From assembly GCF_900141705.1 (NCBI RefSeq), contig NZ_FQYM01000011.1, forward strand, positions 1-64,000: DNA of 64,000 nucleotides, given 5' to 3'. Numbering within the stretch: position 1 is the stretch's first letter; every line of letters begins with the position of its first letter. The translations under genes were made by a program, and so were the position numbers. Below the pieces are notes generated by a model. The model searched no databases and was not told the origin of the DNA. It saw only the letters and a list, made by a program, of their open reading frames with translations. This document shows, piece by piece, positions 46,782-54,343 of the stretch. The DNA comes from Fibrobacter sp. UWP2 (GTDB lineage: Bacteria > Fibrobacterota > Fibrobacteria > Fibrobacterales > Fibrobacteraceae).

Positions 46782-46931
46782 ATGAGTTGGGAATGCCGTT
46801 TTTTACAAGAGACGTATTGCAATAAACGTAAACAGGAGTGCAACCCCGGCGCCAAGGGCTGCGTCTTGGAGGGGCGTTTTTCATTCCCTCTGAAGGAAGA
46901 CTATCCCCCCGCCAAAAAGAAGGCAAAATAA
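46782..46931 (+). CDS. 49-aa four-cysteine protein
   Basis: Short gene with its own -10 box and its own terminator. Product opens MSWECRFLQETYC, continues with QECNPGAKGCVLEGRF, and ends in a Lys-rich tail. Cys at 5, 13, 20 and 27 are spaced x7, x6, x6, which could hold one zinc or Fe-S site. The CxxxxxGCVL turn is reminiscent of small uncharacterised proteins in other phyla; I cannot name a family. No membrane segment. Real by its cysteine pattern, codon use and isolated transcription signals. Confidence 0.7.
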   Translation: MSWECRFLQETYCNKRKQECNPGAKGCVLEGRFSFPLKEDYPPAKKKAK

Positions 46932-46958
46932 AAAAAGGAGGCGTGAGCCTCCCTTTTT
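46932..46958 (+). terminator. Terminator of the four-Cys gene
   Basis: AAAAAGGAGGC-GTGA-GCCTCCCTTTTT. Confidence 0.85.
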
Positions 46959-46982
46959 GTTATAATAGTACCGCTGTCGCCG

Positions 46983-47645
46983 TTAAATGAGACGCAGGAT
47001 TTCTTGCGTGGTCTGCTCGGCGAAGGTGTTGTCTTGCACAAAGCGGCGGACTTCCGTCGGGTTGATGCGGGCGTACTCGGAGAGCGCGCGGCCGATGCCG
47101 TTACGGATGTAGTAGTCGTCGTCCTTGGCGCAGGTCAGGCAGAACTGGCGGAGCAGCGGCCAGTCAGTGCGGTCCTTGTATTGAATCTGGAAAATGATGG
47201 CGCTGCGGCGCACCCAGATGTTGGGGTCGCGGATCCAAGCGGCAATCTTGCTGCGCAGGGCGGGGAGTCTCCAGGCGAGGTCGCCCAGGATGCAGGCGGC
47301 GAGCGTGTCGACGGTATCGCGCCAGGCGCGGGTCTTGATGAGCTTTTTTAAGAAATTGAGGTGCTGCCCACCGAGCATATCTTTGTGGCGGAACAGGTAA
47401 TCGCAGGCGGCGTACTGTATTTCGCGGTAAGGTTGCGACCACATGTCCTCTACGCGGGCGACTAACTCGGCATCGTCCTTGGGCGGGTACTTGTCAAAGA
47501 TGGGGTAGGTAACTTCGCGACGCGGCACGAGCCTTATTCCCAGGAAGTCAAACTGCTCACGAGCCTTCTTGGACATCTCGTGTGATTCTTCTTCATTGGA
47601 AATTGCGCGGAGTGCGAGCAGAATTTCTTGAGTAAACCTTAACAT
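46983..47645 (-). CDS. AlkD-like DNA alkylation repair (HEAT-repeat) protein
   Basis: 220 residues from the ATG at 47645. All-helical HEAT-like repeats. The stretch AAWIRDPNIWVRRSAIIFQIQYK matches the AlkD family motif, with Asp and Arg where the alkylbase-excising enzymes have catalytic residues. QPYREIQYAACDYLFRH fits the preceding helices. Family members remove N3- and N7-alkylpurines, but several homologues are inactive. TATTTTTG lies 8 nt before the ATG. Confidence 0.85.
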   Translation of the reverse strand: MLRFTQEILLALRAISNEEESHEMSKKAREQFDFLGIRLVPRREVTYPIFDKYPPKDDAELVARVEDMWSQPYREIQYAACDYLFRHKDMLGGQHLNFLKKLIKTRAWRDTVDTLAACILGDLAWRLPALRSKIAAWIRDPNIWVRRSAIIFQIQYKDRTDWPLLRQFCLTCAKDDDYYIRNGIGRALSEYARINPTEVRRFVQDNTFAEQTTQEILRLI

Positions 47646-47798
47646 TATGTGAACAAAAATAGTCCAGAACACAAATAATTTCTAGGTCTTGACAAGCACT
47701 TTTTTAAAAAAAATTTCTAGTGGGGGCGATTTTTTTGCAAAAAAAGTGCAAAAAAAGACTTGACAAGCGTTTTTTTTTATAAAATCGGCGTGAAAATC

Positions 47799-47828
47799 AA
47801 AAAGACCTCCCCTTGGGGAGGTCTTTTA
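47799..47828 (-). terminator. Terminator of tRNA-Cys
   Basis: AAAAGACCTCCCC-AA-GGGGAGGTCTTTTT on the minus strand. It is also symmetric for plus-strand transcription. Confidence 0.92.
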
Positions 47829-47829
47829 G

Positions 47830-47902
47830 AGGCAACGATCAGACTCGAACTGATGAATAAGGCTTTTGCAGAGCCGCCCCTTACCAACTTGGGTACGTCG
47901 CC
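47830..47902 (-). tRNA. tRNA-Cys (GCA)
   Basis: 73 nt. The acceptor GGCGACG/CGTTGCC has one G-U pair and the discriminator is U, as expected for Cys. The anticodon loop CTGCAAA reads GCA. The T loop is TTCGAGT. No encoded CCA. A terminator follows. Confidence 0.93.
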
Positions 47903-47915
47903 ATTTGTGGAGCAC

Positions 47916-47944
47916 AATATAGGTAATGATGGTCGTTTTGCCAA
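47916..47944 (-). promoter_or_regulatory. Promoter of tRNA-Cys
   Basis: TTGGCA (47944-47939), a 17-bp spacer, TATATT (47921-47916), followed by GTG. Confidence 0.7.
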
Positions 47945-47964
47945 GGGCAAGGTGGCAAAAAAGC

Positions 47965-47972
47965 TAAATTTG
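47965..47972 (+). promoter_or_regulatory. -10 box of the DUF374 gene (leaderless start)
   Basis: TAAATTTG. The hexamer TAAATT ends exactly 6 nt before the ATG at 47977. Confidence 0.55.
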
Positions 47973-47976
47973 GGGC

Positions 47977-48510
47977 ATGTTTGGCTCATTTAAGTTGAAA
48001 TTGGCCGCTTTTCTGGGCACCCTTTGGATTAGAAGCCTCCGGGTGCGAACAACCGCCCCCAAGGACTACAGGTCGGGCGTTATCGGGGTCTGGCATCAGG
48101 ATCTGCTGGCCTGCGCCGCCGCCTTTAAGGACAAAAACGTGCACGCCTTTGTTTCGGAGTCAAACGACGGCGAACTTTTTGCCCGCGTTACGGAGCGCTT
48201 GGGGTACCGTGTGACCCGCGGTTCCGATACGCACGGGGCGCTGAATGTGCGGTATTTGCTTAAAACATTGAGGGAGAACGGCTTTGTGGGAATGGCGCTC
48301 GACGGCCCCCGCGGTCCGGCACACGAAGTCAAGCCGGGATCGCTCTGGCTTGCCGAATCCGCCGGTTGTCCCCTGTGGCTTGTGCACGTGCGGTACGGCA
48401 GGCATTTTAGGCTTGGGGGATGGGATAATTTTATTGTTCCGCTGCCTCTGACAACAATTGAAGTTGAAATTAAGTATTATTTAGGAGCCAACGAACAAAC
48501 CACAAGATAG
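47977..48510 (+). CDS. DUF374 lysophospholipid acyltransferase-like protein
   Basis: 177 residues. VIGVWHQDLLAC holds the HxD-like catalytic His of the acyltransferase fold. FVSESNDGELFARVTERLGYRVTRGSDTHG and FVGMALDGPRGPAHEVKPGSLWLAESAGCPLWLVHVRYGRHF are the DUF374 signature. Related enzymes acylate lipid A or lysophospholipids at the inner membrane. The leaderless-type start is described with its promoter box. The exonuclease gene follows after 12 bp. Confidence 0.9.
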   Translation: MFGSFKLKLAAFLGTLWIRSLRVRTTAPKDYRSGVIGVWHQDLLACAAAFKDKNVHAFVSESNDGELFARVTERLGYRVTRGSDTHGALNVRYLLKTLRENGFVGMALDGPRGPAHEVKPGSLWLAESAGCPLWLVHVRYGRHFRLGGWDNFIVPLPLTTIEVEIKYYLGANEQTTR

Positions 48511-48522
48511 GGAAATACAGCC

Positions 48523-49173
48523 GTGATAGCATTACCTCCAAAATTTGTCGCATTCGACTTGGAAACGACTGGTCTTATTAATCAAAAGGACGAGATCATT
48601 GAAATAGGTGCGGTGAAGTTCACCGTAGTTACAGACGAAAAGGGACGCGTGGTGCCCAAGAACCTGGGCGAGTTCAACACCCTGGTGAAGCCGAACATGC
48701 TGATTCCGGCCGAGGCCAGCAATGTGAACCACATTACCAACGACATGGTCGAGAACGCGCCTCCCATTGCCGATTGCCTAAGGAAATTCACGGCGTTCTG
48801 CGGCCAGGGGACCATCCTGCTTGCCCACAACGCGAATTTCGACGCGAGCTTTTTGAGGGTGGCCTACGCCAAGAACCCGCAGCTCGTGCCCGGGAACCCG
48901 GTGGTCGACAGCCTCGCCATCAGCAAGGCGATTTTGCCTGAGCTTCCCAACCACAAGCTCGGTTACATGGCGGAACAGTTCATGAGGCGCCGCGAGTTCG
49001 CCATGAAGATCGATCCCGAAAAAATGCACCGCGCCGTCTACGACTGCGAAATGCTCATGGAAGTGTTCGTGGCGCTCCTCCGCCGTAGGCTCAAGGAGAA
49101 GGACTGGGAGATGGGGAACATCATGGCCGCCATGGCGAAGTACAAGGGTGTCCCGCAGTTCATCAACAAGTAG
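48523..49173 (+). CDS. DEDDh 3'-5' exonuclease (DNA polymerase III epsilon-like)
   Basis: 216 residues from a GTG. Exo motifs: FVAFDLETTGL (Asp/Glu, about 10), LLAHNANFDASFLR (about 103) and the late HRAVYDCEML with His and Asp. No C-terminal polymerase-binding extension is evident beyond a short helical tail. It could be a free-standing proofreading or repair exonuclease such as a DnaQ-like or RNase T relative. Co-transcribed with DUF374 and followed by a terminator. Confidence 0.9.
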   Translation: MIALPPKFVAFDLETTGLINQKDEIIEIGAVKFTVVTDEKGRVVPKNLGEFNTLVKPNMLIPAEASNVNHITNDMVENAPPIADCLRKFTAFCGQGTILLAHNANFDASFLRVAYAKNPQLVPGNPVVDSLAISKAILPELPNHKLGYMAEQFMRRREFAMKIDPEKMHRAVYDCEMLMEVFVALLRRRLKEKDWEMGNIMAAMAKYKGVPQFINK

Positions 49174-49205
49174 CGAACGTCCCCGACCTGCACATTTAAA
49201 AACAA

Positions 49206-49236
49206 CCCGTAGCTTTTGGCTGCGGGCTTTTTTTTT
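49206..49236 (+). terminator. Terminator of the exonuclease gene
   Basis: CCCGTAGC-TTTTG-GCTGCGGG, then a C and T9. Confidence 0.9.
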
Positions 49237-49270
49237 GATTGAGCCCCCAAAAAGGGGATTCTCATAAAAC

Positions 49271-49306
49271 ACAAAATACCGCCGGGGCGGAAGCCTAGCG
49301 GTTTTG
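49271..49306 (-). terminator. Probable terminator of rpmB
   Basis: ACCGC/GCGGT arms on the minus strand, followed by ATTTTGTGTTTT. Weaker than the other terminators in the window. Confidence 0.5.
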
Positions 49307-49327
49307 CGTTAATTCCTTAGAGGAGAA

Positions 49328-49549
49328 TTAGATGCCGAGTTCCTGAGCGACGGCTTGGATGCCGAGCTTGTTGATGGTGCGCAGACCAGCAGCACTAACG
49401 CGGAGGGTGACCCAGCGATCTTCTTCGGGGATGTAGAAACGCTTCTTCTGGAGGTTCGGAAGCTGCTTCATCAACTTCTTACGGTTAGAGTGGGAAACCA
49501 TGTTGCCCACGAGGCCGGCCTTGCCGGTAACTTCACAAATGCGGCTCAT
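49328..49549 (-). CDS. rpmB: Large ribosomal subunit protein bL28
   Basis: 73 residues. Starts MSRICEVTGKAGLVGNMVSHSNRKKLMKQLPNLQKKRF, the L28 signature, with VTLRVSAAGLRTINKLG at the C-terminus. Most L28 proteins have 61-78 residues. GGAG lies before the ATG. It has its own strong promoter and is not joined here to rpmG. Confidence 0.97.
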   Translation of the reverse strand: MSRICEVTGKAGLVGNMVSHSNRKKLMKQLPNLQKKRFYIPEEDRWVTLRVSAAGLRTINKLGIQAVAQELGI

Positions 49550-49579
49550 AATAAACTCCGTTGTTTTTTACGGACACCA

Positions 49580-49608
49580 ATTTTAACTAAAAAATGCCCG
49601 CTTGTCAA
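49580..49608 (-). promoter_or_regulatory. Promoter of rpmB
   Basis: TTGACA (49608-49603), a 17-bp spacer, TAAAAT (49585-49580), then TGG. It starts close behind the ispH stop. Confidence 0.8.
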
Positions 49609-49617
49609 GGCTAAAGT

Positions 49618-50550
49618 TTAGTCTTGTAGGGATCCTGGCAGCTTAAATTTCGTGTTTTCGACCAATTTTACAAGATTTTCGACTTCTAGCCCTTTATTTT
49701 TTTCCTTCAGGAACTCTACGACGCCCTGGACCAGGACCTCGGGTGCGCTAGCCCCGCTCGAGAGTCCGACGGTATTGACTCCCTCGAACCAGGTCGGGTC
49801 CAGGTCGTGCACGTCGGCGATGAGGTGGCTCGGGATGCCCTGCTCGAGCCCGAGTTCCATGAGTCGGGAGGAGTTGGAGGAGTTCTTGGCGCCCACGACC
49901 AAAAGCATCTCCACGTGTTGGCAGAGCTCCAGGACGGCGGCCTGGCGGTTGCCCGTCGCGTAGCAGAGGTCCCCGGCGTCGGGACCGATGATGTTTGGGA
50001 AGCGTTTTTTGAGGGCTTCGATGATTTTGCGGGTTTCGGCCACCGATAGGGTGGTCTGCGTAATGTAGGCGAGTTCCTTGCTCTCGGGGACTTGGACGGT
50101 GTCGACGTCGGCTTCGTTCCCGATGAGGGAGATGGCGCCTTCGGGCAGCTGGCCCAGGGTGCCGACGACCTCGGCGTGACCGGCATGGCCAATCAGGATG
50201 ATGTGGCGACCGGCGTCGTAGTGGCGTTTGGCACTAAAGTGAACCTTGAGCACCAGCGGGCAACTGGCGTCGAGCACCCGCAGGTGGCGAGCCTCGGCGT
50301 CAGAGTAGATTTGCTCGGCAACACCATGGGCCGAGAATATGACGACGGACCCTTCGGGGATTTCGCTTACTTCGTCTACAAAGATGACGCCCTTCGCCTT
50401 GAGGGTCTCGACCACGAACTTGTTGTGCACAATCTCGTGGCGCACGTAAATGGGGGTCCCGAATTTTTCGATGGCCTTCTCCACCACGTGGATGGCGCGG
50501 TCCACACCGGCGCAGAATCCGCGGGGGGTGGCAAGAACGAGTTTCTTCAT
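49618..50550 (-). CDS. ispH: 4-hydroxy-3-methylbut-2-enyl diphosphate reductase
   Basis: 310 residues. The three iron-sulfur ligands are visible as C13 (LATPRGFCAGVDRAI), C97 (LDASCPLV) and C196 (AGDLCYATGNRQAAV). Substrate-binding segments include RHEIVHNKFVVETL, FSAHGV, and GAKNSSNSSRL. It catalyses the last step of the non-mevalonate pathway, giving IPP and DMAPP. 15 bp after waaA. Unlike some relatives it is not fused to ribosomal protein S1. Confidence 0.97.
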   Translation of the reverse strand: MKKLVLATPRGFCAGVDRAIHVVEKAIEKFGTPIYVRHEIVHNKFVVETLKAKGVIFVDEVSEIPEGSVVIFSAHGVAEQIYSDAEARHLRVLDASCPLVLKVHFSAKRHYDAGRHIILIGHAGHAEVVGTLGQLPEGAISLIGNEADVDTVQVPESKELAYITQTTLSVAETRKIIEALKKRFPNIIGPDAGDLCYATGNRQAAVLELCQHVEMLLVVGAKNSSNSSRLMELGLEQGIPSHLIADVHDLDPTWFEGVNTVGLSSGASAPEVLVQGVVEFLKEKNKGLEVENLVKLVENTKFKLPGSLQD

Positions 50551-50565
50551 GGCTGTTTTTGAACC

Positions 50566-51744
50566 TTACTTGTATAAATCGCCGAGGAACTCGACGAGCT
50601 GTTCGTACGAGTCCTGGATCTTGGTACGTTCGTTGGTGAGGTAGGTACTTACCACGCGGGCGTCGGGGATGTTCCTCTTGGCAAAGCCTGCGGTGGACTG
50701 CAACTGGGCGATGACGCCTGCGTTGACAAGGCTGGCCACGGCTTCTTTTTGACCGGTGGCGAAGGGGCCGACGCAGGTGGCGACACCGGCCTGCAAAGGT
50801 TCCCAAAAGTCGTGGACGCCGATGCCACGGCTAAATGACCCGCCGACGACTGCCGTTTTGGCGGTGGCGAGCACTTCCTTGGTCTGTCCGTACTTGCTCA
50901 CGAGGGAAACCGCCCCCTTTTGCACGAGCGGCCATTCCACCACGGTGAGTTCCTGGTCGCTGAGCGCCTTGCGGAAGGCGTTGACCTCGGTGAGGCGTCT
51001 TGGGATGAGGACCACGGATTCCTGGCGCTTGATTGAGGAGACGACCATGCGGCAGAGGCTTGCCCATTCGGTCATGTGCATCGAAACGAAAACCGTGTCG
51101 ACGGTCGGGTTCTCGGGCGCCTTGACGTCCTCGCCCTTGCGGACCCACGGAAGCAGCTTCCAGTCGCCGCCGATCATCATTTTGCCGATGTTCGATTTGG
51201 CGGCGACGTTCAAGAAGCGGGAGAGGTCTCCTCCTGTTTGCATACTGGCAAAGCCGACTCCCGAGAAGTCTATGCCCGGGAGGGAGGCGCGGTAGCGCCC
51301 GGAGACAATGGCGATGGAGGGCTTGGCCGAAATCCTGCGCATCGAGGAAAGGTAGCCAGGCCACAGTTCGTTTTCGCCGAGGATGAGACCCAGGGGCTTC
51401 ACCTGCGAGATGAATTTTTTGAGGGCTATCGGGGAATCGGCCGGGGCGATTGCCGCTTCAATACCGGCATCCGATTCCTTGAGGAACTTGAGCACTTCCA
51501 CCTTTTGGGTGGTGATGAGAATCTTGGGGCAGTTCTCCAAGTCCTCTTGCAGGAACTTGGAGAGGTTCAGGAGCATCTTGCATTCGCCGAGGCTTGCTCC
51601 GTGCAGCCAGAGGAACGGTCCCTCGGGCCACGGACCGTCAAAACGGTCGTTGATGTGGAAGCGGTTGTCTACGGCTGGAACCTTGGCGGCGACCTTGGCG
51701 GCGGTGCCAATGGCGAGTCGGGCGATGTCAAAAACGTTAAGCAT
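50566..51744 (-). CDS. waaA: 3-deoxy-D-manno-octulosonic acid (Kdo) transferase
   Basis: 392 residues from the ATG at 51744, with GAAGGA as SD; the frame is open a little further upstream into the previous gene. LWLHGASLGECKMLLNL holds the family acceptor-side Glu region. LILGENELWPGYLSSM is a variant of the usual ETELWPN. VVGGSFSRGIGVHDFWEPLQAGVATCVGP is the sugar-nucleotide-binding part. It adds Kdo to lipid A precursor, so the organism builds an LPS core. Confidence 0.94.
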   Translation of the reverse strand: MLNVFDIARLAIGTAAKVAAKVPAVDNRFHINDRFDGPWPEGPFLWLHGASLGECKMLLNLSKFLQEDLENCPKILITTQKVEVLKFLKESDAGIEAAIAPADSPIALKKFISQVKPLGLILGENELWPGYLSSMRRISAKPSIAIVSGRYRASLPGIDFSGVGFASMQTGGDLSRFLNVAAKSNIGKMMIGGDWKLLPWVRKGEDVKAPENPTVDTVFVSMHMTEWASLCRMVVSSIKRQESVVLIPRRLTEVNAFRKALSDQELTVVEWPLVQKGAVSLVSKYGQTKEVLATAKTAVVGGSFSRGIGVHDFWEPLQAGVATCVGPFATGQKEAVASLVNAGVIAQLQSTAGFAKRNIPDARVVSTYLTNERTKIQDSYEQLVEFLGDLYK

Positions 51745-51758
51745 GGCGATTCCTTCGG

Positions 51759-52316
51759 TCAATAAAATTTCACTAGTACCAATATCAAATTATAAAATAT
51801 GAGCCACATCCAAGTAGAGGCGTCGGCGCAAAAGGCTTTTAAAAAGGAACGCTCCGGTTTTTGGACCGATTTGGGCTTGTTTCCCTTGGCCCAGCTTCTC
51901 CATTGGTCCCCAAACTTGTCTTCCAAAAATCGGTCTTCAATACGGGCGAGCGTAATTTCGAAAGCGACCACGGCGCAGGCGTATGCCATGGTGCATGGGG
52001 TCAAGCCCGCATGGAACAAGATGAAACCTAGGGCGACAATTGTGTTGGAAAGGTATAGAGGGTGCCTGGTGTAGGCGTACGGGCCACTGGTGACAAGGGT
52101 TTGCGCCTCGTGCCTGGAGCCCCGTGTGTGGTTCCCTATATATTGTCGGGTTCGAATCCGCAGTAGGGCTCCTGCCGACACAAAAAGGAGTGCCGCAATG
52201 CAAGCAGGCAGAGAGGGCGGGGTGGGCGGCAAGAGCAGGAGTGTTAGGGCCAACAGGCCAAGGATGTAGCCGCGAAAACGGTAGAGCGCCTTCGAAATGC
52301 CGTCGACCTTAGACAC
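51759..52316 (-). CDS. ICMT/PEMT-like membrane methyltransferase
   Basis: 185 residues with about four membrane segments. TLVTSGPYAYTRHPLYLSNTIVALGFIL is the family motif (GPYxxxRHPxY), followed by LARIEDRFLEDKFGDQWRSW, the E-x3-L-x4-F pattern. Such proteins methylate lipids or isoprenylcysteine-like groups with SAM; the bacterial substrates are mostly unknown. Overlaps the ABC gene's end by 8 bp, and ends 14 bp before waaA. Confidence 0.88.
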   Translation of the reverse strand: MSKVDGISKALYRFRGYILGLLALTLLLLPPTPPSLPACIAALLFVSAGALLRIRTRQYIGNHTRGSRHEAQTLVTSGPYAYTRHPLYLSNTIVALGFILFHAGLTPCTMAYACAVVAFEITLARIEDRFLEDKFGDQWRSWAKGNKPKSVQKPERSFLKAFCADASTWMWLIFYNLILVLVKFY

Positions 52317-53871
52317 GTTCCATCTCCATCACGTTGAACCTTTCGATGAGGGAATCGCTCATCACGTCATGGCTTGCGATCATAACCCACTTGTCGAGAG
52401 CCTGGGCGCAGTCGAGGAAGGTGTTCAATAGCGGTTCGCGTTCGGCGAGGGCGACCGCGGCGAACGGCTCGTCCAGCAAAAGGACTGAAGACTTGCTGGC
52501 TAGCGCCCAGGTGAGGGCGACTTTGGCTCGCTCGCCTCCCGAGAGCCCTTCCTTGCCGAGCAGGCGTTGCGCCTTTGCAGTTTCAATGAATTTTTCGACT
52601 TGCTCGTTGCGGTTGCGCTCCAACTGGGCGAGGAGCAGCTCGCGTGGGGGCAGTTCCAGGTCCTGCGCCACAAAGAATATGCCTGCCTTGCGGGACTTGG
52701 CGAGGAGCTCCATGGATCCGGATTCCCATTCCTCGAGCCCGGCGATAAGGCGGAGAAGTGTCGATTTCCCGGTGCCGTTGCGCCCCCGCAAAAGAACGGG
52801 CTTGCCTTCGTTGAAACAAATGCTGAGGTCGGAGTAAACCTTGGTCTCGGCGCCGGAGTAACCGAAGGTCCCAGCCTTGATTTTGAGGTCCGAGCCCCCC
52901 GCGGCGAGGGCGGTGGTCGCCTGTGCGGCTTCCTTTTTGGGGAGTTCCCCGAACTTGAGCAGAATGCGGAACGCGCTCATGGCGGATCGGAGCTGCGGCA
53001 TGACCCGTGTTCCCTCTTTGATGGGCTTGTAGCTCAAAAGGACCGCCGAGCAGAACAGGACCAGCCCTTCGTTGTCCATGAGGCCCTTGGAAATCAAGAT
53101 GGCGCAGAAGGCGAGGACCAGGATCATCGCGAGAACGGAAATCGTCTCGGTCGCAAGCGAGAGGGCGTTCTTTTTGATGCTCGATTTACGGGCCCGGTTG
53201 GTGAGCTCCCCCAGGTTTCTTTGCAACTGTTCAGTAACCATGTTCCTCTCGAAGTTGCAACTCCACTTGCGGTAGAGCCTGCGCGCCAAATTCAGGTCTG
53301 TGCGGAACTTGGAACGCGTGTACAGGAGAGACTCCTCTTCGGGACCTAGGGCATGGAGCCTGCGTTGCATGAAGGCGACCAACGGGACGACGATGACGAA
53401 CAGGAACAAGGTGAGCGGCCACGAAATGTATAGCAGCACCGGGAAGAATATGGCGAGCTGGAGGGTCGCCTGCAAGGCGAAGAAGAATACGCTCCCGTTG
53501 TTCTGCAACACCTGAGTCGATTCGTAGGCGGTCTCAACCAGGGCGTCTCCCTCGCTGTTGTGGAACAGGCGAGGAGAGAGATTGCGGAGCGTGCGCATAA
53601 ACCAGATTGTAATCTGGGCGCTCGTATTGTACAAGAATGATTCGGAAGACTTCGTTTTCCAAAACAGGCAGAGGAATCTCAACAGGGTGAGGAGGACCAT
53701 GAAAAGGATCCATTCCCATAGTTCAAACGGGCAATCGCCCGAGAGCAACTGCATGAAGGCACGAATTCCCCACAGCACGGCGGCATCGGCGAGGCTTGCC
53801 ACAAGAGCCAAGGGCAAATAGCGCAAAATCCCGTGCAAAAGGGATTTTTTCAACCATTTTTTGAGATTCAC
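52309..53871 (-). CDS. ABC exporter, fused permease and ATPase
   Basis: 520 residues, starting at GTG. Six membrane segments in 1-300. The nucleotide-binding domain has Walker A GRNGTGKST (about 360), Q-loop VAQDLELPP, signature LSGGERAKVAL, Walker B SVLLLDEPFA and H-loop IASHD. A TAAATT box (53883-53878, minus) ends exactly 6 nt before the GTG, which supports this unusual start and a leaderless mRNA. Resembles CydC-type half-transporters; a dimer is expected. It leads the cluster ABC-ICMT-waaA-ispH, so an envelope-lipid substrate is possible. Confidence 0.9.
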   Translation of the reverse strand: MNLKKWLKKSLLHGILRYLPLALVASLADAAVLWGIRAFMQLLSGDCPFELWEWILFMVLLTLLRFLCLFWKTKSSESFLYNTSAQITIWFMRTLRNLSPRLFHNSEGDALVETAYESTQVLQNNGSVFFFALQATLQLAIFFPVLLYISWPLTLFLFVIVVPLVAFMQRRLHALGPEEESLLYTRSKFRTDLNLARRLYRKWSCNFERNMVTEQLQRNLGELTNRARKSSIKKNALSLATETISVLAMILVLAFCAILISKGLMDNEGLVLFCSAVLLSYKPIKEGTRVMPQLRSAMSAFRILLKFGELPKKEAAQATTALAAGGSDLKIKAGTFGYSGAETKVYSDLSICFNEGKPVLLRGRNGTGKSTLLRLIAGLEEWESGSMELLAKSRKAGIFFVAQDLELPPRELLLAQLERNRNEQVEKFIETAKAQRLLGKEGLSGGERAKVALTWALASKSSVLLLDEPFAAVALAEREPLLNTFLDCAQALDKWVMIASHDVMSDSLIERFNVMEMERV

Positions 53872-53877
53872 AGGGAA

Positions 53878-53883
53878 AATTTA
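53878..53883 (-). promoter_or_regulatory. -10 box of the ABC exporter gene (leaderless start)
   Basis: TAAATT on the minus strand, 6 nt (TTCCCT) before the GTG at 53871. Confidence 0.5.
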
Positions 53884-53903
53884 AAAAAAAACGTCGGGCC
53901 CCC

Positions 53904-53933
53904 TTTACAAAATTGCCCTATTAACTATATTTG
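53904..53933 (+). promoter_or_regulatory. Promoter of tRNA-Glu
   Basis: TTTACA (53904-53909), a 16-bp spacer, TATATTTG (53926-53933). Confidence 0.7.
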
Positions 53934-53947
53934 GCCCTACATAAGAC

Positions 53948-54020
53948 GCCCCTATCGTCTAGTGGCCTAGGACTCGGGATTTTCATTCCCGCAACAGCGG
54001 TTCAAACCCGCTTGGGGGTA
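53948..54020 (+). tRNA. tRNA-Glu (TTC)
   Basis: 73 nt. Acceptor GCCCCTA/TGGGGGT including G1-U72 and U6-G67 pairs. Anticodon stem CGGGA/TCCCG with loop TTTTCAT, anticodon TTC. T arm AGCGG-TTCAAAC-CCGCT. Discriminator A, no encoded CCA. Confidence 0.93.
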
Positions 54021-54022
54021 TA

Positions 54023-54055
54023 AAAGAACCATTCGAAAGAATGGTTCTTTTATTT
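54023..54055 (+). terminator. Terminator of tRNA-Glu
   Basis: AAAGAACCATTC-GAAA-GAATGGTTCTTT, 12 perfect pairs, followed by a T-rich run. Confidence 0.92.
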
Positions 54056-54061
54056 TGTGGA

Positions 54062-54240
54062 TGGCCTTGGCGCGAAGCGGCGAGGCCAAACCCCCAAAGT
54101 ATAAAAAATCAACCATTCGGTTGAACCTCTTTTTTTAGGTTGGCCTTGGCGCGAAGCGGCGAGGCCCAACCCAAACAGGTACAAAAAGCTCTCGCTGAAA
54201 AGCGAGTTTTTTTTGTATACCCCCAAGGTTGGCCTCGTCC
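54062..54240. repeat. Decayed array of palindromes and terminators
   Basis: The 26-bp sequence at 54062-54087 recurs exactly at 54141-54166, 79 bp apart. Each copy can fold as GGCCTTGGCGC-GAA-GCGGCGAGGCC with one mismatch. A third, partial copy begins at 54228. Between them are terminator hairpins at 54109-54131 (TCAACC-ATTC-GGTTGA, T-rich run) and 54191-54214 (CTCGCT-GAAA-AGCGAG, T8). Each is preceded by GTATAAAA or GTACAAAA, as the tRNA-Glu terminator is. No gene is seen in 54021-54343. Confidence 0.7.
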
Positions 54241-54271
54241 ATGTCTCACGTTCTCTTATTTTAATTTGTAC

Positions 54272-54306
54272 AAAAAGGCCCCGGACGGATGTCCGAGGCT
54301 TTTTAA
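54272..54306 (-). terminator. Terminator of the carboxyltransferase gene
   Basis: AAAAAGCCTCGGAC-ATCC-GTCCGGGGCCTTTTT on the minus strand, with one bulge. Confidence 0.85.
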
Positions 54307-54343
54307 GTTCGCTATTGCCGACACCCTTGCGGGCGCGGTAAAC

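Noticed and set aside
47689-47785. Two CTTGACAAGC copies followed by T-runs, about 71 bp apart, considered as tandem promoters
   Set aside because: Neither has a -10 at 16-18 bp, and transcription rightward would meet the symmetric tRNA-Cys terminator. Left as unexplained similarity.
54062-54166. Palindromic copies considered as a CRISPR array
   Set aside because: Only two full copies, with no spacers of constant length and no cas genes in the window.
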